DNA from: Aquipseudomonas alcaligenes MRY13-0052
GTDB taxonomy: Bacteria; Pseudomonadota; Gammaproteobacteria; Pseudomonadales; Pseudomonadaceae
Length of the DNA stretch: 64,000 nucleotides
Assembly: GCA_000474255.1 (NCBI GenBank)
Contig: BATO01000022.1
Location: 1 to 64,000 of the forward strand
Direction: 5' to 3'
Part shown: positions 49,446 to 57,841 of the stretch, in pieces
Numbering within the stretch: the stretch's first letter is position 1
How the letters are laid out: the number at the start of each line of letters is the position of its first letter
Notes under the pieces: model-generated
Told to the model about the DNA's origin: nothing
Databases searched by the model: none
What the model saw: the letters and a program-made list of their open reading frames with translations, nothing else
Program-made: the position numbers and the translations under genes

Positions 49446-50330
49446 ATGCGTATGCGCTTGATGCTCCTGGGCGGTGGCAATGCCCTTGGCCAGGCGCTTA
49501 TCCGCCTGGGGGCCGAGGATGATGTAGGGTTCCTCGCCCCGCGCCCGCCCGAACAGGGCTGGGATGCCGCCAGCCTGACCCAGCTGCTCGACGACACCCG
49601 CCCCGATGCGGTGATCAACCTCGCCTACTACTTCGACTGGTTCCAGGCCGAAGAGGCCAGCGCGGGCCGCTTCGCCGCGCAGGAACGCGCGGTGGAGCGC
49701 CTGGCCGAGCTCTGCCAGCACCACGGCATCGTCCTGCTGCAGCCTTCCAGCTACCGCGTCTTCGACGGCGCCCGGGCCACCGCCTACAACGAGAAGGACG
49801 AGACCATCCCCCTCAGCCTGCGCGGGCAGTCCCTGTGGCGCATCGAGCAGAGCGTGCGCGCGGTGTGCCCCAAGCACGTGCTGCTGCGTTTCGGCTGGCT
49901 GCTGGATGACAGCAACGAAGGCATCCTCGGGCGCTTCCTCGCCCGGGCCGAGCGGGACGACGAGCTGATGCTGGCCGACGACCGTCGTGGCAACCCCACG
50001 CCGGTGGATGATGCCGCGCGGGTGATGCTTGCGGTGCTCAAGCAGCTGGACTGCGCGGCGCCGCTCTGGGGCACCTACCACTACGGTGGCCACGAGGCGA
50101 CCACCACCCTGGCGCTTGGCCAGGCGGTGCTGGCCGAAGCCCGCAACCTGCACACGCTGAAGGTGCAGGAAATCACTCCCCAGGCCCACGCCGCCCGTCC
50201 CGATGCGGCGGACGAGCCGCAGCACGCGGTGCTGGCCTGCAAGAAAATCCTCCATACATTCGGCATCAAGCCCCGCGCCTGGCGCGCGGCGTTGCCCGCT
50301 CTCCTGGATCGTTACTACCGCCATGGCTGA
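49446..50330 (+). CDS. RmlD-like sugar-nucleotide-binding protein, probably catalytically degenerate
   Basis: 294 residues resembling dTDP-4-dehydrorhamnose reductase in outline: N-terminal nucleotide loop LLGGGNALGQALIRLG, then LLQPSSYRVFDG and YHYGGHEATTTLALG. However the YxxxK catalytic pair of the extended SDR family is replaced by LRGQSLWRIEQ, so it is unlikely to be an active reductase. Start ATG 49446, with ATG 49452 as alternative. Overlaps the next gene by 8 bases, so the two are co-expressed. Confidence 0.72.
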   Translation: MRMRLMLLGGGNALGQALIRLGAEDDVGFLAPRPPEQGWDAASLTQLLDDTRPDAVINLAYYFDWFQAEEASAGRFAAQERAVERLAELCQHHGIVLLQPSSYRVFDGARATAYNEKDETIPLSLRGQSLWRIEQSVRAVCPKHVLLRFGWLLDDSNEGILGRFLARAERDDELMLADDRRGNPTPVDDAARVMLAVLKQLDCAAPLWGTYHYGGHEATTTLALGQAVLAEARNLHTLKVQEITPQAHAARPDAADEPQHAVLACKKILHTFGIKPRAWRAALPALLDRYYRHG

Positions 50331-51252
50331 TTCCCCCATCCTCGTTACCGGCGGCGCCGGCTTCATCGGCTCCAACCTGGTGGACGCGCTGCTGGCGCGC
50401 GGGCATTCCGTGCGCATCCTCGACGACCTGTCCACCGGCAAGCGCGACAACCTGCCGTTGCACGATTCCCGCGTCGAACTCATCGAAGGCAACGTCGCCG
50501 ACGCTGCGCTGGTAAGCCGTGCCATGGCCGGCTGCAAGGCGGTGGCGCACCTGGCCGCGGTGGCCTCGGTGCCGGCTTCGGTGGACGACCCGGTGGCCAC
50601 CCACCAGGCCAACTTCATCGGCACGCTCAATGTGTGCGAAGCCATGCGCGAGCACGGCGTGAAGCGCGTGGTGTTCGCCTCCAGCGCCTCGGTCTACGGC
50701 CAGAACGGCGAAGGCCAGGCCATCGACGAAAACACTCCCACCGCGCCGCTGACCCCCTACGCGGTGGACAAGCTGGCCAGCGAGCAGTACCTGGATTTCT
50801 ACCGTCGCCAGCACGGCCTGGAGCCGGCGGTGTTCCGCTTCTTCAACATCTTCGGCCCGCGCCAGGACCCGTCCTCGCCCTATTCCGGGGTGATCAGCAT
50901 CTTCACCGAGCGCGCCCTGGCCGGCACGCCGATCACCCTCTTCGGTGACGGTGAGCAGACCCGTGACTTCGTCTATGTCGGCGACCTGGTGCAGGTGCTG
51001 GTGCAGGCCCTGGAAAACCCTAGCGTCGAAGCCGGCCCAGTGAACGTCGGCCTGCAGCGCTCCACCAGCCTCAAGGACCTGCTCGCCGCCATTGGCAGCG
51101 TGGTGGGCGAACTGCCGGCCATCAGCTACGCCGAAGCGCGCTCTGGTGACATCCGCCACTCCCTGGCGGACAACGGTCGCCTGCTGGAGCGCTTCGCCTT
51201 CCCCGAGCCGACGCCCCTGGCGGTCGGCCTGGCCCACTTGCTGGGCCGCTGA
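50323..51252 (+). CDS. NAD-dependent epimerase/dehydratase (extended SDR)
   Basis: 309 residues: ILVTGGAGFIGSNLVDALL (NAD loop, about 6-24), DDLSTGKRDNL after the second strand, SSASVYG near 120, catalytic TPYAVDK (Tyr and Lys, about 140-146) and FNIFGPRQDPSSPYSGVIS. UDP-glucose 4-epimerase-like, substrate unknown. Followed by a good terminator. Confidence 0.9.
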   Translation: MADSPILVTGGAGFIGSNLVDALLARGHSVRILDDLSTGKRDNLPLHDSRVELIEGNVADAALVSRAMAGCKAVAHLAAVASVPASVDDPVATHQANFIGTLNVCEAMREHGVKRVVFASSASVYGQNGEGQAIDENTPTAPLTPYAVDKLASEQYLDFYRRQHGLEPAVFRFFNIFGPRQDPSSPYSGVISIFTERALAGTPITLFGDGEQTRDFVYVGDLVQVLVQALENPSVEAGPVNVGLQRSTSLKDLLAAIGSVVGELPAISYAEARSGDIRHSLADNGRLLERFAFPEPTPLAVGLAHLLGR

Positions 51253-51261
51253 GCCGAATGG

Positions 51262-51288
51262 AAAAGGCGCCCGCGAGGCGCCTTTTTT
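51262..51288 (+). terminator. Terminator after the epimerase gene
   Basis: A 10-bp stem (51262-51271 with 51277-51286), loop CGCGA, then six T. Confidence 0.9.
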
Positions 51289-51360
51289 GGCTCTGTCTGC
51301 GTTAGCTGTTGTGGTTTTAAAGCAAGGGCTCAAGCACGGTGTCTTCCGGATGCCCTCCAC

Positions 51361-51397
51361 CGCATGGGTTTCGCTTCGCTCTACGCCATCCTACGAA
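51361..51397. repeat. Pseudomonas GTAGGATGGCGTAGAGCG-type repeat
   Basis: Read on the - strand this is CGTAGGATGGCGTAGAGCGA followed by AGCGAAACCC, a sequence that recurs between Pseudomonas genes. It lies in a 425-base gap (51289-51711). The rest of the gap (to about 51660) reads like decayed sequence with no supported gene. Confidence 0.5.
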
Positions 51398-51670
51398 AGC
51401 TGCCGCCACTACGTGCGCGCTGGGGGCGCACATCGATGTGATGCGTTGGGCGAAGAAAGCTGGAGCAGCCGCCAGACCCGTATGGAGGGCCAAGTTTTTT
51501 GGTTTCTTTTCACCGGGCTGGCGTTCCAGCGATTGGAAAAGGGACTCGCCCGGGTGGGCGAAACCAGAAGTACTAGCAAAACTCAGCAATCAGCTGGGCT
51601 CAAATCCTCTAGCAACACTTACCGCAAAAAGCCTTTTTTCATCCCACCAGATGGGCCGGTGATGCCAACG

Positions 51671-51694
51671 AAAAAGGCGCCCGAAGGCGCCTTT
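51671..51694 (-). terminator. Terminator of oprG
   Basis: On the - strand a 9-bp stem (51673-51681 with 51686-51694) closes on TTCG and is followed by five T. It lies 18 bases beyond the oprG stop. Confidence 0.88.
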
Positions 51695-51711
51695 GTTCAG
51701 TGCGGTTGGGC

Positions 51712-52404
51712 TTAGAACTTGTAGCCCAGGCCGACCATGTAGACCCACGGGTCGACATCCACGTCCACCTTGGCGCGTACGTTCAGGGCGGTGTTGTCGA
51801 CATAGGCCGTGGTGTCGATGTCGATGTAGCGCACCTGGGCGTTGACCATGATGCTGTCGGTCAGCATGTAGTCGGCGCCGACCTGCCAGGCCAGGCCCCA
51901 GGAGTTCTTCACGCGGAAGTTGTCGAAGCCGGCTGCGGTTGCGCCGCTGCCCACGTGCTCGTCATAGATCCAGGTGTAGTTGATGCCGGCGCCCACGTAG
52001 GGCTGGAAGGCCGACTGGGATTCCAGCGGGTAGTACACGACGCTCAGGGTCGGCGGCAGGTGCTTCAGCGAGCCCAGGCTGCCGTTGGCGGCGTCCAGGC
52101 CGGTGCCCTTGAGCTTCACTTCGTGCTCGAAGGGGGTGGCAGCCAGCAGTTCCAGGCCGAAGTGGTCGGTCAGCATGTAGGCGAAGTTCAGGCCCAGCTG
52201 GGTGTCGCTGTCCATGGTGGCCTTGCCACCCAGGTCGAGACCGGCCAGGGCGCCGCGGTCCACCTGGACGCTGGAGCTGTCGGCTTTCGGGTTGACGGTG
52301 ATGGCACCGGCACGAACGAGGATGTCACCCGCCTGGTGCGCCTGGGCCAGAGGGGCGGCCACAGCGAGGGCGAGAAGGGAGGCGGCTAGGAACGGCGTTT
52401 TCAT
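51712..52404 (-). CDS. oprG: Outer membrane protein OprG (OmpW family)
   Basis: Eight-stranded barrel with a lateral hydrophobic channel for small nonpolar molecules. 230 residues: signal peptide 1-22 (cleavage after AQA), mature start HQAGDILVRAGAITVNP, conserved YYPL and C-terminal VYMVGLGYKF. Full length for the family. An Anr/Fnr-like site lies about 70-80 bases upstream, agreeing with the known anaerobic control of oprG in P. aeruginosa. Confidence 0.95.
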   Translation of the reverse strand: MKTPFLAASLLALAVAAPLAQAHQAGDILVRAGAITVNPKADSSSVQVDRGALAGLDLGGKATMDSDTQLGLNFAYMLTDHFGLELLAATPFEHEVKLKGTGLDAANGSLGSLKHLPPTLSVVYYPLESQSAFQPYVGAGINYTWIYDEHVGSGATAAGFDNFRVKNSWGLAWQVGADYMLTDSIMVNAQVRYIDIDTTAYVDNTALNVRAKVDVDVDPWVYMVGLGYKF

Positions 52405-52461
52405 TTATTGGCTCCGAGGTCATGAGCTTGTGTTGGCTGGGCTCAGTTTCGGGGAGCGCGA

Positions 52462-52495
52462 ACCACGGCACCTTGATCTAGCTCAATGCCGTGGT
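52462..52495. promoter_or_regulatory. Anr/Fnr box within a hairpin upstream of oprG
   Basis: TTGATCTAGCTCAA at 52473-52486 matches TTGAT-N4-ATCAA at 9 of 10 positions. It is flanked by 9-base perfect arms (52462-52470 with 52487-52495), so the same DNA can form an RNA hairpin ending the upstream gene. No T tract follows. Confidence 0.7.
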
Positions 52496-52518
52496 GAGTT
52501 CGTTAGCAGGCTTGCTTA

Positions 52519-53046
52519 TCAGCTCTCGGGGATCTCGTAGGGGTAGATCTTGCTGGCTTCCATCTGGTAGCCGGCCTCGGCCAGTTCGCTGGTGCTGGAT
52601 TTCACCTGCAACGGCCCTTCGATCCAGAACGGCTGATAGAGCGCGTCCATCAGCACGCCGAGTTCGCTGGTGACGTGGACGATCTGGTTCGACGGCGGTG
52701 GCGGCACGTGGATGCAGGCACCGAAGTAGGGGACCAGCAGGAAGTCGGTCACGCGGCCTTCTTCGGTCACGTCCAGCGGCACGATATAGCCGGGCAGCTT
52801 CACTTCCAGGCCATCCAGCGTCGGCACCACCGGAGCGGTCGGCGACTGCTGGGTGGCGGCCGGGCCCGCCTCGGCGGCCAGGGAGTCGGCCAGTTGCGAG
52901 AGGTCGTGGATGGGCGCGGGGGGCGGTGGCGGCGGAGCGTCGGCGGGGATCAGCTCGGACCAGGTCAGTTCACGGACCTCACCGGCCCAGAGGCCGGTGG
53001 CGGTCAGCAGGATCAGGGCCGGAAGGGCCAGCAGGGCGCGTTTCAT
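52519..53046 (-). CDS. DUF3299 periplasmic protein of the zinc operon
   Basis: 175 residues with a signal peptide at about 1-21 (ALLALPALILLTATGLWA), a proline-rich linker (DAPPPPPPAPIHD) and a DUF3299 core (LPGYIVPLDVTEEGRVTDFL, PYFGACIHVPPPPSNQIV). The cysteine and histidine in GACIHVPPPP may bind metal. Last gene of the operon led by the ZrgA-like protein, 7 bases after the permease. Function unknown. Confidence 0.85.
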   Translation of the reverse strand: MKRALLALPALILLTATGLWAGEVRELTWSELIPADAPPPPPPAPIHDLSQLADSLAAEAGPAATQQSPTAPVVPTLDGLEVKLPGYIVPLDVTEEGRVTDFLLVPYFGACIHVPPPPSNQIVHVTSELGVLMDALYQPFWIEGPLQVKSSTSELAEAGYQMEASKIYPYEIPES

Positions 53047-53053
53047 CGTGGGC

Positions 53054-54316
53054 TCACAGGCGAATGGACAGGCCGTCGGCCAGGGATTGCCGATAGGCGC
53101 GCCAAGCCGGCACGGCGCCCATCAGCAGGGCGGCGGCCAGGATACCGCCCAGCAACGTCCACTCATAGCGGCTTGGCAATGCCAGCGGCAGGTAGAGGCC
53201 GTAGTTGGCCTGCACGTAGCCCTGGGCGAGGGCGATACCGAGGTAAAGCACCACCAAGCCGAGCACTGCACCGGCCAGGGCCAGGGCGAAGGCTTCCAGC
53301 ACCAGCAGGCTGGCGATATGCCAGGGGCGTGCGCCCACCGAGCGCAGGATGGCCATCTCGCGGCGGCGCTCGTTGAGGCTGGTGAGGATGGCGGTGAGCA
53401 TGCCGATCAGCCCGGTGAGCACCACGAACAGCGAGACCACGAAGAGCGCCTTCTCGGCGGTGCCCATCAGGCTCCAGAGCTCCTGCAGGGCGACGCCGGG
53501 GAGGATCGCCAGCAGCGGCTCGCCACGGAATTCATTGATCTCCCGTTGCACGGCGAAGGTGGCGATCTTGCTGTTGAGGCCAAGCAGGAAGGCGGTGATG
53601 GCCTTGGGTTGCAGGTCCAGGGCGCGGGCCTGCTCGGCGCTGACCTTGCCGGCACCGCGGGCGGGCACGCCGTTCTGCCAGTCGACGTGCAGCGCCTCCA
53701 TCCCCGCCAGGGAGATGTGCAGGGTACGGTCCACCGGCGTGCCGGTGCGTTCGAGGACGCCGACCACGGTGAAGGGTTTGTCGTCATGCTGTACCAGGCT
53801 GACGGTGCTGACGCCGTGGGACAGCACCACCTTGTCGCCCAGCTTGTATTTCAGGGCTTCGGCCACTTCGGCGCCGAGTACCACGTCGAACATGTCGGCG
53901 AAGGGTTTGCCTTCGGCCAGCTTCAGCGGCTGGGCGCGGCCGTAGCGGTAGTGTTCGAAATAGGCTTCGCTGGTGCCCATCACCCGGTAGCCCTTGTGGG
54001 AGTCACCCAGGGAGATGGGGATGGCCCACTTCACCTTGGGGTTGTGGGCGAGGGTTTCGAAGCTGTCCCAGCGGATGTTGTTGGTGGCGTTGCCGATGCG
54101 GAATACCGAATACAGCAGCAGGTTCACCGAACCGGAGCGAGCGCCGACGATCAGGTCGGTGCCGCTGATGGTGCTGGCGAAGCTGGCACGGGCCTCGGTG
54201 CGCACCCGCTCGACCGCCAGCAGCAGGCAGACGGAAAGGGCGATGGCGAAGACCGTGAGCAGGGCGGTGAAGCGGCGGTTGGCGAGGCTCGCCAGGGCCA
54301 GGCGGAACAGATACAT
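53054..54316 (-). CDS. ABC transporter permease (MacB/FtsX type)
   Basis: 420 residues: one N-terminal membrane span (about 15-35), a large periplasmic domain, and three C-terminal spans (about 290-410) with NERRREMAILRSVGARPWHI between. This topology is that of MacB/LolC-type mechanotransmission permeases rather than classical importers. Directly after the ATPase gene (1 base). By position part of a zinc-starvation operon; actual substrate unknown. Confidence 0.88.
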   Translation of the reverse strand: MYLFRLALASLANRRFTALLTVFAIALSVCLLLAVERVRTEARASFASTISGTDLIVGARSGSVNLLLYSVFRIGNATNNIRWDSFETLAHNPKVKWAIPISLGDSHKGYRVMGTSEAYFEHYRYGRAQPLKLAEGKPFADMFDVVLGAEVAEALKYKLGDKVVLSHGVSTVSLVQHDDKPFTVVGVLERTGTPVDRTLHISLAGMEALHVDWQNGVPARGAGKVSAEQARALDLQPKAITAFLLGLNSKIATFAVQREINEFRGEPLLAILPGVALQELWSLMGTAEKALFVVSLFVVLTGLIGMLTAILTSLNERRREMAILRSVGARPWHIASLLVLEAFALALAGAVLGLVVLYLGIALAQGYVQANYGLYLPLALPSRYEWTLLGGILAAALLMGAVPAWRAYRQSLADGLSIRL

Positions 54317-54317
54317 C

Positions 54318-55025
54318 TCAGGCCTCCTGCGGGCGCGCAGCGCGGTTCAGTTCCAGCAGCGACAGGCTGCGATCGAAGAGCGCTGCCAGGCTCTGGTCGT
54401 GGCTGACGAACAGCAGGCTGGCCCCGGCCTCGCGGCATTCGCCGAAGAGCAACTGGAGGAAGCTTTCCCGGGCGTCGGCATCCAGGGCCGAGGTGGGTTC
54501 GTCGGCGATCACCAGTTCCGGCTGGCCGATCAGTGCGCGGGCGGCGGCGACGCGCTGCTGCTGGCCGATGGACAGGGCATCGGCGCGGCGCTCCAGCAGG
54601 CTGGCGGCCAGGCCCAGGTGGCCGAGCAGGGTGGTGGCGGCCTGGGCCACGCTGCCGTGGCGCTGCTGGGCGCGCTGGGCCCGCAGGCGCGAGAAGTGGC
54701 AGGGCAGCTCGACGTTCTCGCGTACGGACAGGAAGGGCAGCAGGTTGAACTGCTGGAAGATGTAGCCGGTGTGGTCGACGCGGAAGCGGTCGCGGGCGCC
54801 GGAGGCCATCTTGCCCAGGTCGCGGCCCAGCAGGTTGACGCTGCCACGGCCGGGGGTCTGCACGCCGCCCAGCAGGCCCAGCAGGGTGGTCTTGCCGCTG
54901 CCGCTGGGGCCTTTGAGGAAGAGGGTCTCCCCGCTTTGCAGGGCGAAGGCGGGGATGTCGAGCAATTCGGCGTGGCCCGGCCAGGCGAAGCCCAGGTCGG
55001 TGATTTCGATCAGTGTCTGGCTCAT
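54318..55025 (-). CDS. ABC transporter ATP-binding protein with atypical signature
   Basis: 235 residues. Walker A GPSGSGKT at 39-46, Q-loop FQQFNLLPF, Walker B LVIADEPTSALDADA, H-loop FVSHDQ. The ABC signature reads LSIGQQQR instead of LSGGQ. ATG 55025 fits the family start; the longer frame to 55214 has no ribosome site and enters the ZrgA gene. Partner of the MacB-type permease downstream. Confidence 0.9.
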   Translation of the reverse strand: MSQTLIEITDLGFAWPGHAELLDIPAFALQSGETLFLKGPSGSGKTTLLGLLGGVQTPGRGSVNLLGRDLGKMASGARDRFRVDHTGYIFQQFNLLPFLSVRENVELPCHFSRLRAQRAQQRHGSVAQAATTLLGHLGLAASLLERRADALSIGQQQRVAAARALIGQPELVIADEPTSALDADARESFLQLLFGECREAGASLLFVSHDQSLAALFDRSLSLLELNRAARPQEA

Positions 55026-55063
55026 GGGGTGCCGGCCGGGTTGCCCCGGCCGGTTCATCGGGT

Positions 55064-55657
55064 TCAGAAGCTCAGGGAAGGGCTGGCAGGGGTCAGTTCG
55101 GCGCCTTGCTGGCCCTGCGGGCCGATCAGTTGTACCTGAATTTTCTGGGTGGCGGGGAAGCGCGTGAACAGCGCCTTGAGGTCCAGGGTCTTGAGGTTTT
55201 CGGGCTTGGCGCATTCCAGCTGGTAGTGGGCGTGGATCTCGCTGTGCTCGTGGTGGTGCTCGTGGCCTTCCGCTTCATCGTGGTCGGCGTCTTCGTGTTC
55301 ATGCTCGTGTTCCGGGGCATTGCCGAACAGCGGGCTTTCCAGCTCCTGGCCGGCGACCTTGCAACCGGCGACCAGGGGGATGGCGAACAGCTCCAGGGGC
55401 TTTTCCAGCTGGGCGCGGGCGGCGGCGACCTTGGCCTTGTCGGCGTCGCTGTTGGCGGCGTGCTCGAAGCCCACCAGGTTCATGGCCGGGCTTTCCAGCT
55501 CCAGCTCCAGGCTGTTGCCGTCCAGGGCGACGTTCATCCGCGCCACGCCGTGTTCGTGGGCGCCGAGGCTGCCGTGTTCCTCGTGTTCGTGGTCATGGGC
55601 CTGGGCGGTGGCCAGGGGCAGCAGGGCGAAGGGCAGGGCGATCAGCAGGCGGCGCAT
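55064..55657 (-). CDS. ZrgA-like histidine-rich periplasmic protein (DUF2796)
   Basis: 197 residues with signal peptide 1-20 (cleavage after AQA), a His-rich N-terminus (HDHEHEEHGSLGAHEHG) and a second His/Glu/Asp-rich loop (EHEHEHEDADHDEAEGHEHH and on, about 117-145). Such proteins bind zinc and belong to Zur-regulated systems. First gene of the operon, with a Zur-like box 32 bases upstream. Confidence 0.88.
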   Translation of the reverse strand: MRRLLIALPFALLPLATAQAHDHEHEEHGSLGAHEHGVARMNVALDGNSLELELESPAMNLVGFEHAANSDADKAKVAAARAQLEKPLELFAIPLVAGCKVAGQELESPLFGNAPEHEHEHEDADHDEAEGHEHHHEHSEIHAHYQLECAKPENLKTLDLKALFTRFPATQKIQVQLIGPQGQQGAELTPASPSLSF

Positions 55658-55688
55658 GGGGCACTCCGGGGTGGGGGCTGAAATGAGG

Positions 55689-55703
55689 TGTTACGTTATA
55701 ACA
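55689..55703. promoter_or_regulatory. Zur box
   Basis: Read on the - strand, TTGTTATAACGTAACA agrees with the Zur core TGTTATAnTATAACA at 12 of 14 specified positions. TGTTA and TAACA form perfect arms. It lies between the zinc operon and the divergent 117-residue gene at 55789. Confidence 0.72.
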
Positions 55704-55788
55704 ACTTTGCGTTGGCCATGCCAGTGCTGCTTGGCGCCTTGTGGAGGGGCGTGGGAGCATTGCCCGATTCAAACCCGGGGAACTGGAC

Positions 55789-56142
55789 ATGCTGCGAATT
55801 CGTGGACGGATCGGCGATTGGCCGGTCGACCTGACGGTGGAGATGGACGAGGAGGACTGGCAGCGCCTGGGCGGGCAATTGCAGGTCAGCGTCGAGGCGC
55901 CGTCGGCTCCTGCCCCTGTCGCCACGCCTGCCGCGCCGAAGCGCAACGATGCCCTGTGGGATGCCGCGCTGGGCCTGTTGCAGGGCGCCGGGCGCATCGA
56001 GGGGCCGCGCCTTTTGGTGGAGCTGGAAGCCCTGGCCGGTGGCGCCGCTGCGGGCAAACGCCTGCTGGTGCGGCTGCGCCACAGCGAGCAGGTGCAGCTG
56101 GAGATGGGCGGCGACGCGCCCGTCTATATCTGGAAGGGGTAA
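55789..56142 (+). CDS. Hypothetical protein, 117 residues
   Basis: No characterised family recognised; P. aeruginosa has a similar gene in this place, from memory. Short beta-rich start (MLRIRGRIGDWPVDLTVEMD), a Pro/Ala linker, then a helical and beta C-terminal half (VRLRHSEQVQLEMGGDAPVY). ATG 55789 fits better than the in-frame GTG at 55741. Divergent from the zinc operon and close to its Zur box. Confidence 0.7.
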   Translation: MLRIRGRIGDWPVDLTVEMDEEDWQRLGGQLQVSVEAPSAPAPVATPAAPKRNDALWDAALGLLQGAGRIEGPRLLVELEALAGGAAAGKRLLVRLRHSEQVQLEMGGDAPVYIWKG

Positions 56143-56154
56143 GCGCCGTCGGTT

Positions 56155-56239
56155 GGCGCCTAGCGCAGCGAGGCCCAACGTGATGGATGTGGGCTTCGCT
56201 GCGTTGGGCTTCGTACCTCAGCCCAACCTACGTGGGTCG
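56155..56239. repeat. GCCCAAC-type inverted repeat
   Basis: Several copies of GCCCAAC or its complement (56172-56178, 56204-56210, 56221-56227) lie in the gap between convergent genes. This resembles dispersed Pseudomonas intergenic repeats. No gene is supported in 56143-56244. Confidence 0.45.
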
Positions 56240-56244
56240 AGCGA

Positions 56245-57114
56245 TCAGTAGATCGCCTGGTACAGCTTGCGGCGGTAGGTGGTGACCAGCGGGTGGTCGT
56301 TGCCCAGCAGGTCGAACACCTGCAGCAGGGTCTTGTGGGCGATGCCTTCGGCGTAGCTGCGGTTGCGCACGAACAGCTTGAGCAGGCCGTCCAGCGCCGG
56401 CTCGTACTGCTGGCGGGCCAGTTGCTGGATGCTCAGCTGGTAGCTGGCCTCGTCGTCCTCGGCGTTCTGTGCCAGGCGTGATTTCAGGTCGGCGGCTTCC
56501 GGCAGGTCGGCGGCCTGGCGCAGGAAGGTCAGCTGGGCGCGGGCACCGGCCAGGGCCTGCTTGTGCTCATCGCTCTTCACCGCATCCAGTACCGCCTGGG
56601 CTTCGCCCAGCTCACCGCGCTCGGCCAGGCAGCGCGCATAGAGGATCAGCGCGGCGGCGTTGCTGTTGTCTTCGGTCAGCACCTGCTTGAGCAGGGTTTC
56701 GGCATCGCCGATACGGCCTTCGGTGAACAGCGCCTGGGCAGTTTCCAGCGGGTCGGCAGCGGCCGGTGCGGGCTGCTGCACATGGGGTTCGAGCATGGCA
56801 CGGATCTGCGATTCCGGTTGCGCGCCGGCGAAGCCGTCCACCGGCTGGCCGTCCTTGAACAGCACCACCGTGGGCAGGCTGCGGATGCCGAAGCGCATGA
56901 CGATGTCCTGCTCGATGTCGCAGTTGACCTTGGCCAGCAGCAGCTCGCCCCGGTACGACTCGGCGATCTGCGCCAGCAGCGGCATCAGCGCCTTGCAGGG
57001 CGCACACCACTCGGCCCAGAAGTCCACCAGGACCGGCTTGTGGAAGGAGTTCTGGATCACCGCCTGGTCGAAGTCGGCGGCGGTGGTATCGAAGATATAG
57101 GGCGTGTCGCTCAT
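56245..57114 (-). CDS. Thioredoxin-like chaperedoxin YbbN/CnoX
   Basis: 289 residues: thioredoxin domain (about 1-110) with WCAPC (Cys37, Cys40), then TPR-like helices to the C-terminus (QAADLPEAADLKSR onward). The E. coli protein lacks the first cysteine; here both are present, so redox activity is likely. Protects client proteins and hands them to GroEL in the known family. Monocistronic. Confidence 0.9.
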   Translation of the reverse strand: MSDTPYIFDTTAADFDQAVIQNSFHKPVLVDFWAEWCAPCKALMPLLAQIAESYRGELLLAKVNCDIEQDIVMRFGIRSLPTVVLFKDGQPVDGFAGAQPESQIRAMLEPHVQQPAPAAADPLETAQALFTEGRIGDAETLLKQVLTEDNSNAAALILYARCLAERGELGEAQAVLDAVKSDEHKQALAGARAQLTFLRQAADLPEAADLKSRLAQNAEDDEASYQLSIQQLARQQYEPALDGLLKLFVRNRSYAEGIAHKTLLQVFDLLGNDHPLVTTYRRKLYQAIY

Positions 57115-57187
57115 CGGGGTTCTCGAGTGCGCAAGGGATGGGCGAATGATACGGCTGCCGCTTGCAGCCGCCTACCGGGGCTCGTCG

Positions 57188-57841
57188 TTATCTCACTGCG
57201 TGATACAGGCTCACGTGGCGGAATTCCTCGGGCTCGGCCAGGTCCGGCCAGGTGCAGGCTTCGAGCATGGCCAGGCGGTTGTAGTGCGGGTGGGCGAAGT
57301 CGCGGACGCGGGAGTCGGCCACCAGGGCTTCGCGGCCACGGCTGAGGAAGTGGTCGAGCAGGGGCAGGTTGGCGCGGTCGTAGAGCACGTCGGCGACCAC
57401 GATCAGGTCGAAGCGGTCCGCTTCGGCGAAGAAGTCCTCGGAGTAGCCCAGTTCCACGCCATTGAGGGCCGCGTTGGCGCGGCATGACTCCAGGGCCAGC
57501 GGGTCGAGGTCGCAGGCCACCACTTCCGCCGCGCCGGCCTTGGCCGCGGCGATGGCGGCGACACCGGAGCCCGCACCGAAGTCCAGCACGCGCTTGCCGG
57601 CCACCCAGTCGGGGCGCTCGGCGAACCAGCGCGCCAGGGCCAGGCCGCTGGCCCAGCAGAAGCACCAGTAGGGCGGCTCTTCGAGGATGCGCCGGGTTTC
57701 CTCGGGGTTGAAGGCACGGTCCATGTTGGCGCCGTCGATCAGCCACAGGCGCAGGTCGGTGCCCGGCAGCGTCTCGGCACTGAGGCGGGCGTCGCCGAGC
57801 AGGTCGCCGAGGGCGCGCTGCAGGCCTTCGGGGGGTGTCAT
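57188..57841 (-). CDS. Class I SAM-dependent methyltransferase (ETFB-lysine/PrmA-like)
   Basis: 217 residues. SAM-binding loop LDFGAGSGVAAIAAAKAGAA (about 86-105), acidic DLDPLALES after the next strand and VADVLYD near 150. The N-terminal EEPPYWCFCWASGLALARW resembles the electron-transfer-flavoprotein lysine methyltransferase group. Substrate not known. Overlaps the lipoprotein gene by 4 bases. Confidence 0.82.
   Translation of the reverse strand: MTPPEGLQRALGDLLGDARLSAETLPGTDLRLWLIDGANMDRAFNPEETRRILEEPPYWCFCWASGLALARWFAERPDWVAGKRVLDFGAGSGVAAIAAAKAGAAEVVACDLDPLALESCRANAALNGVELGYSEDFFAEADRFDLIVVADVLYDRANLPLLDHFLSRGREALVADSRVRDFAHPHYNRLAMLEACTWPDLAEPEEFRHVSLYHAVR

Noticed and set aside
51317-51589. 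90-codon minus-strand frame in the oprG intergenic region
   Set aside because: It spans a known type of dispersed repeat and looks like conceptual translations often seen over Pseudomonas intergenic repeats; no ribosome site or homology to a functional protein.
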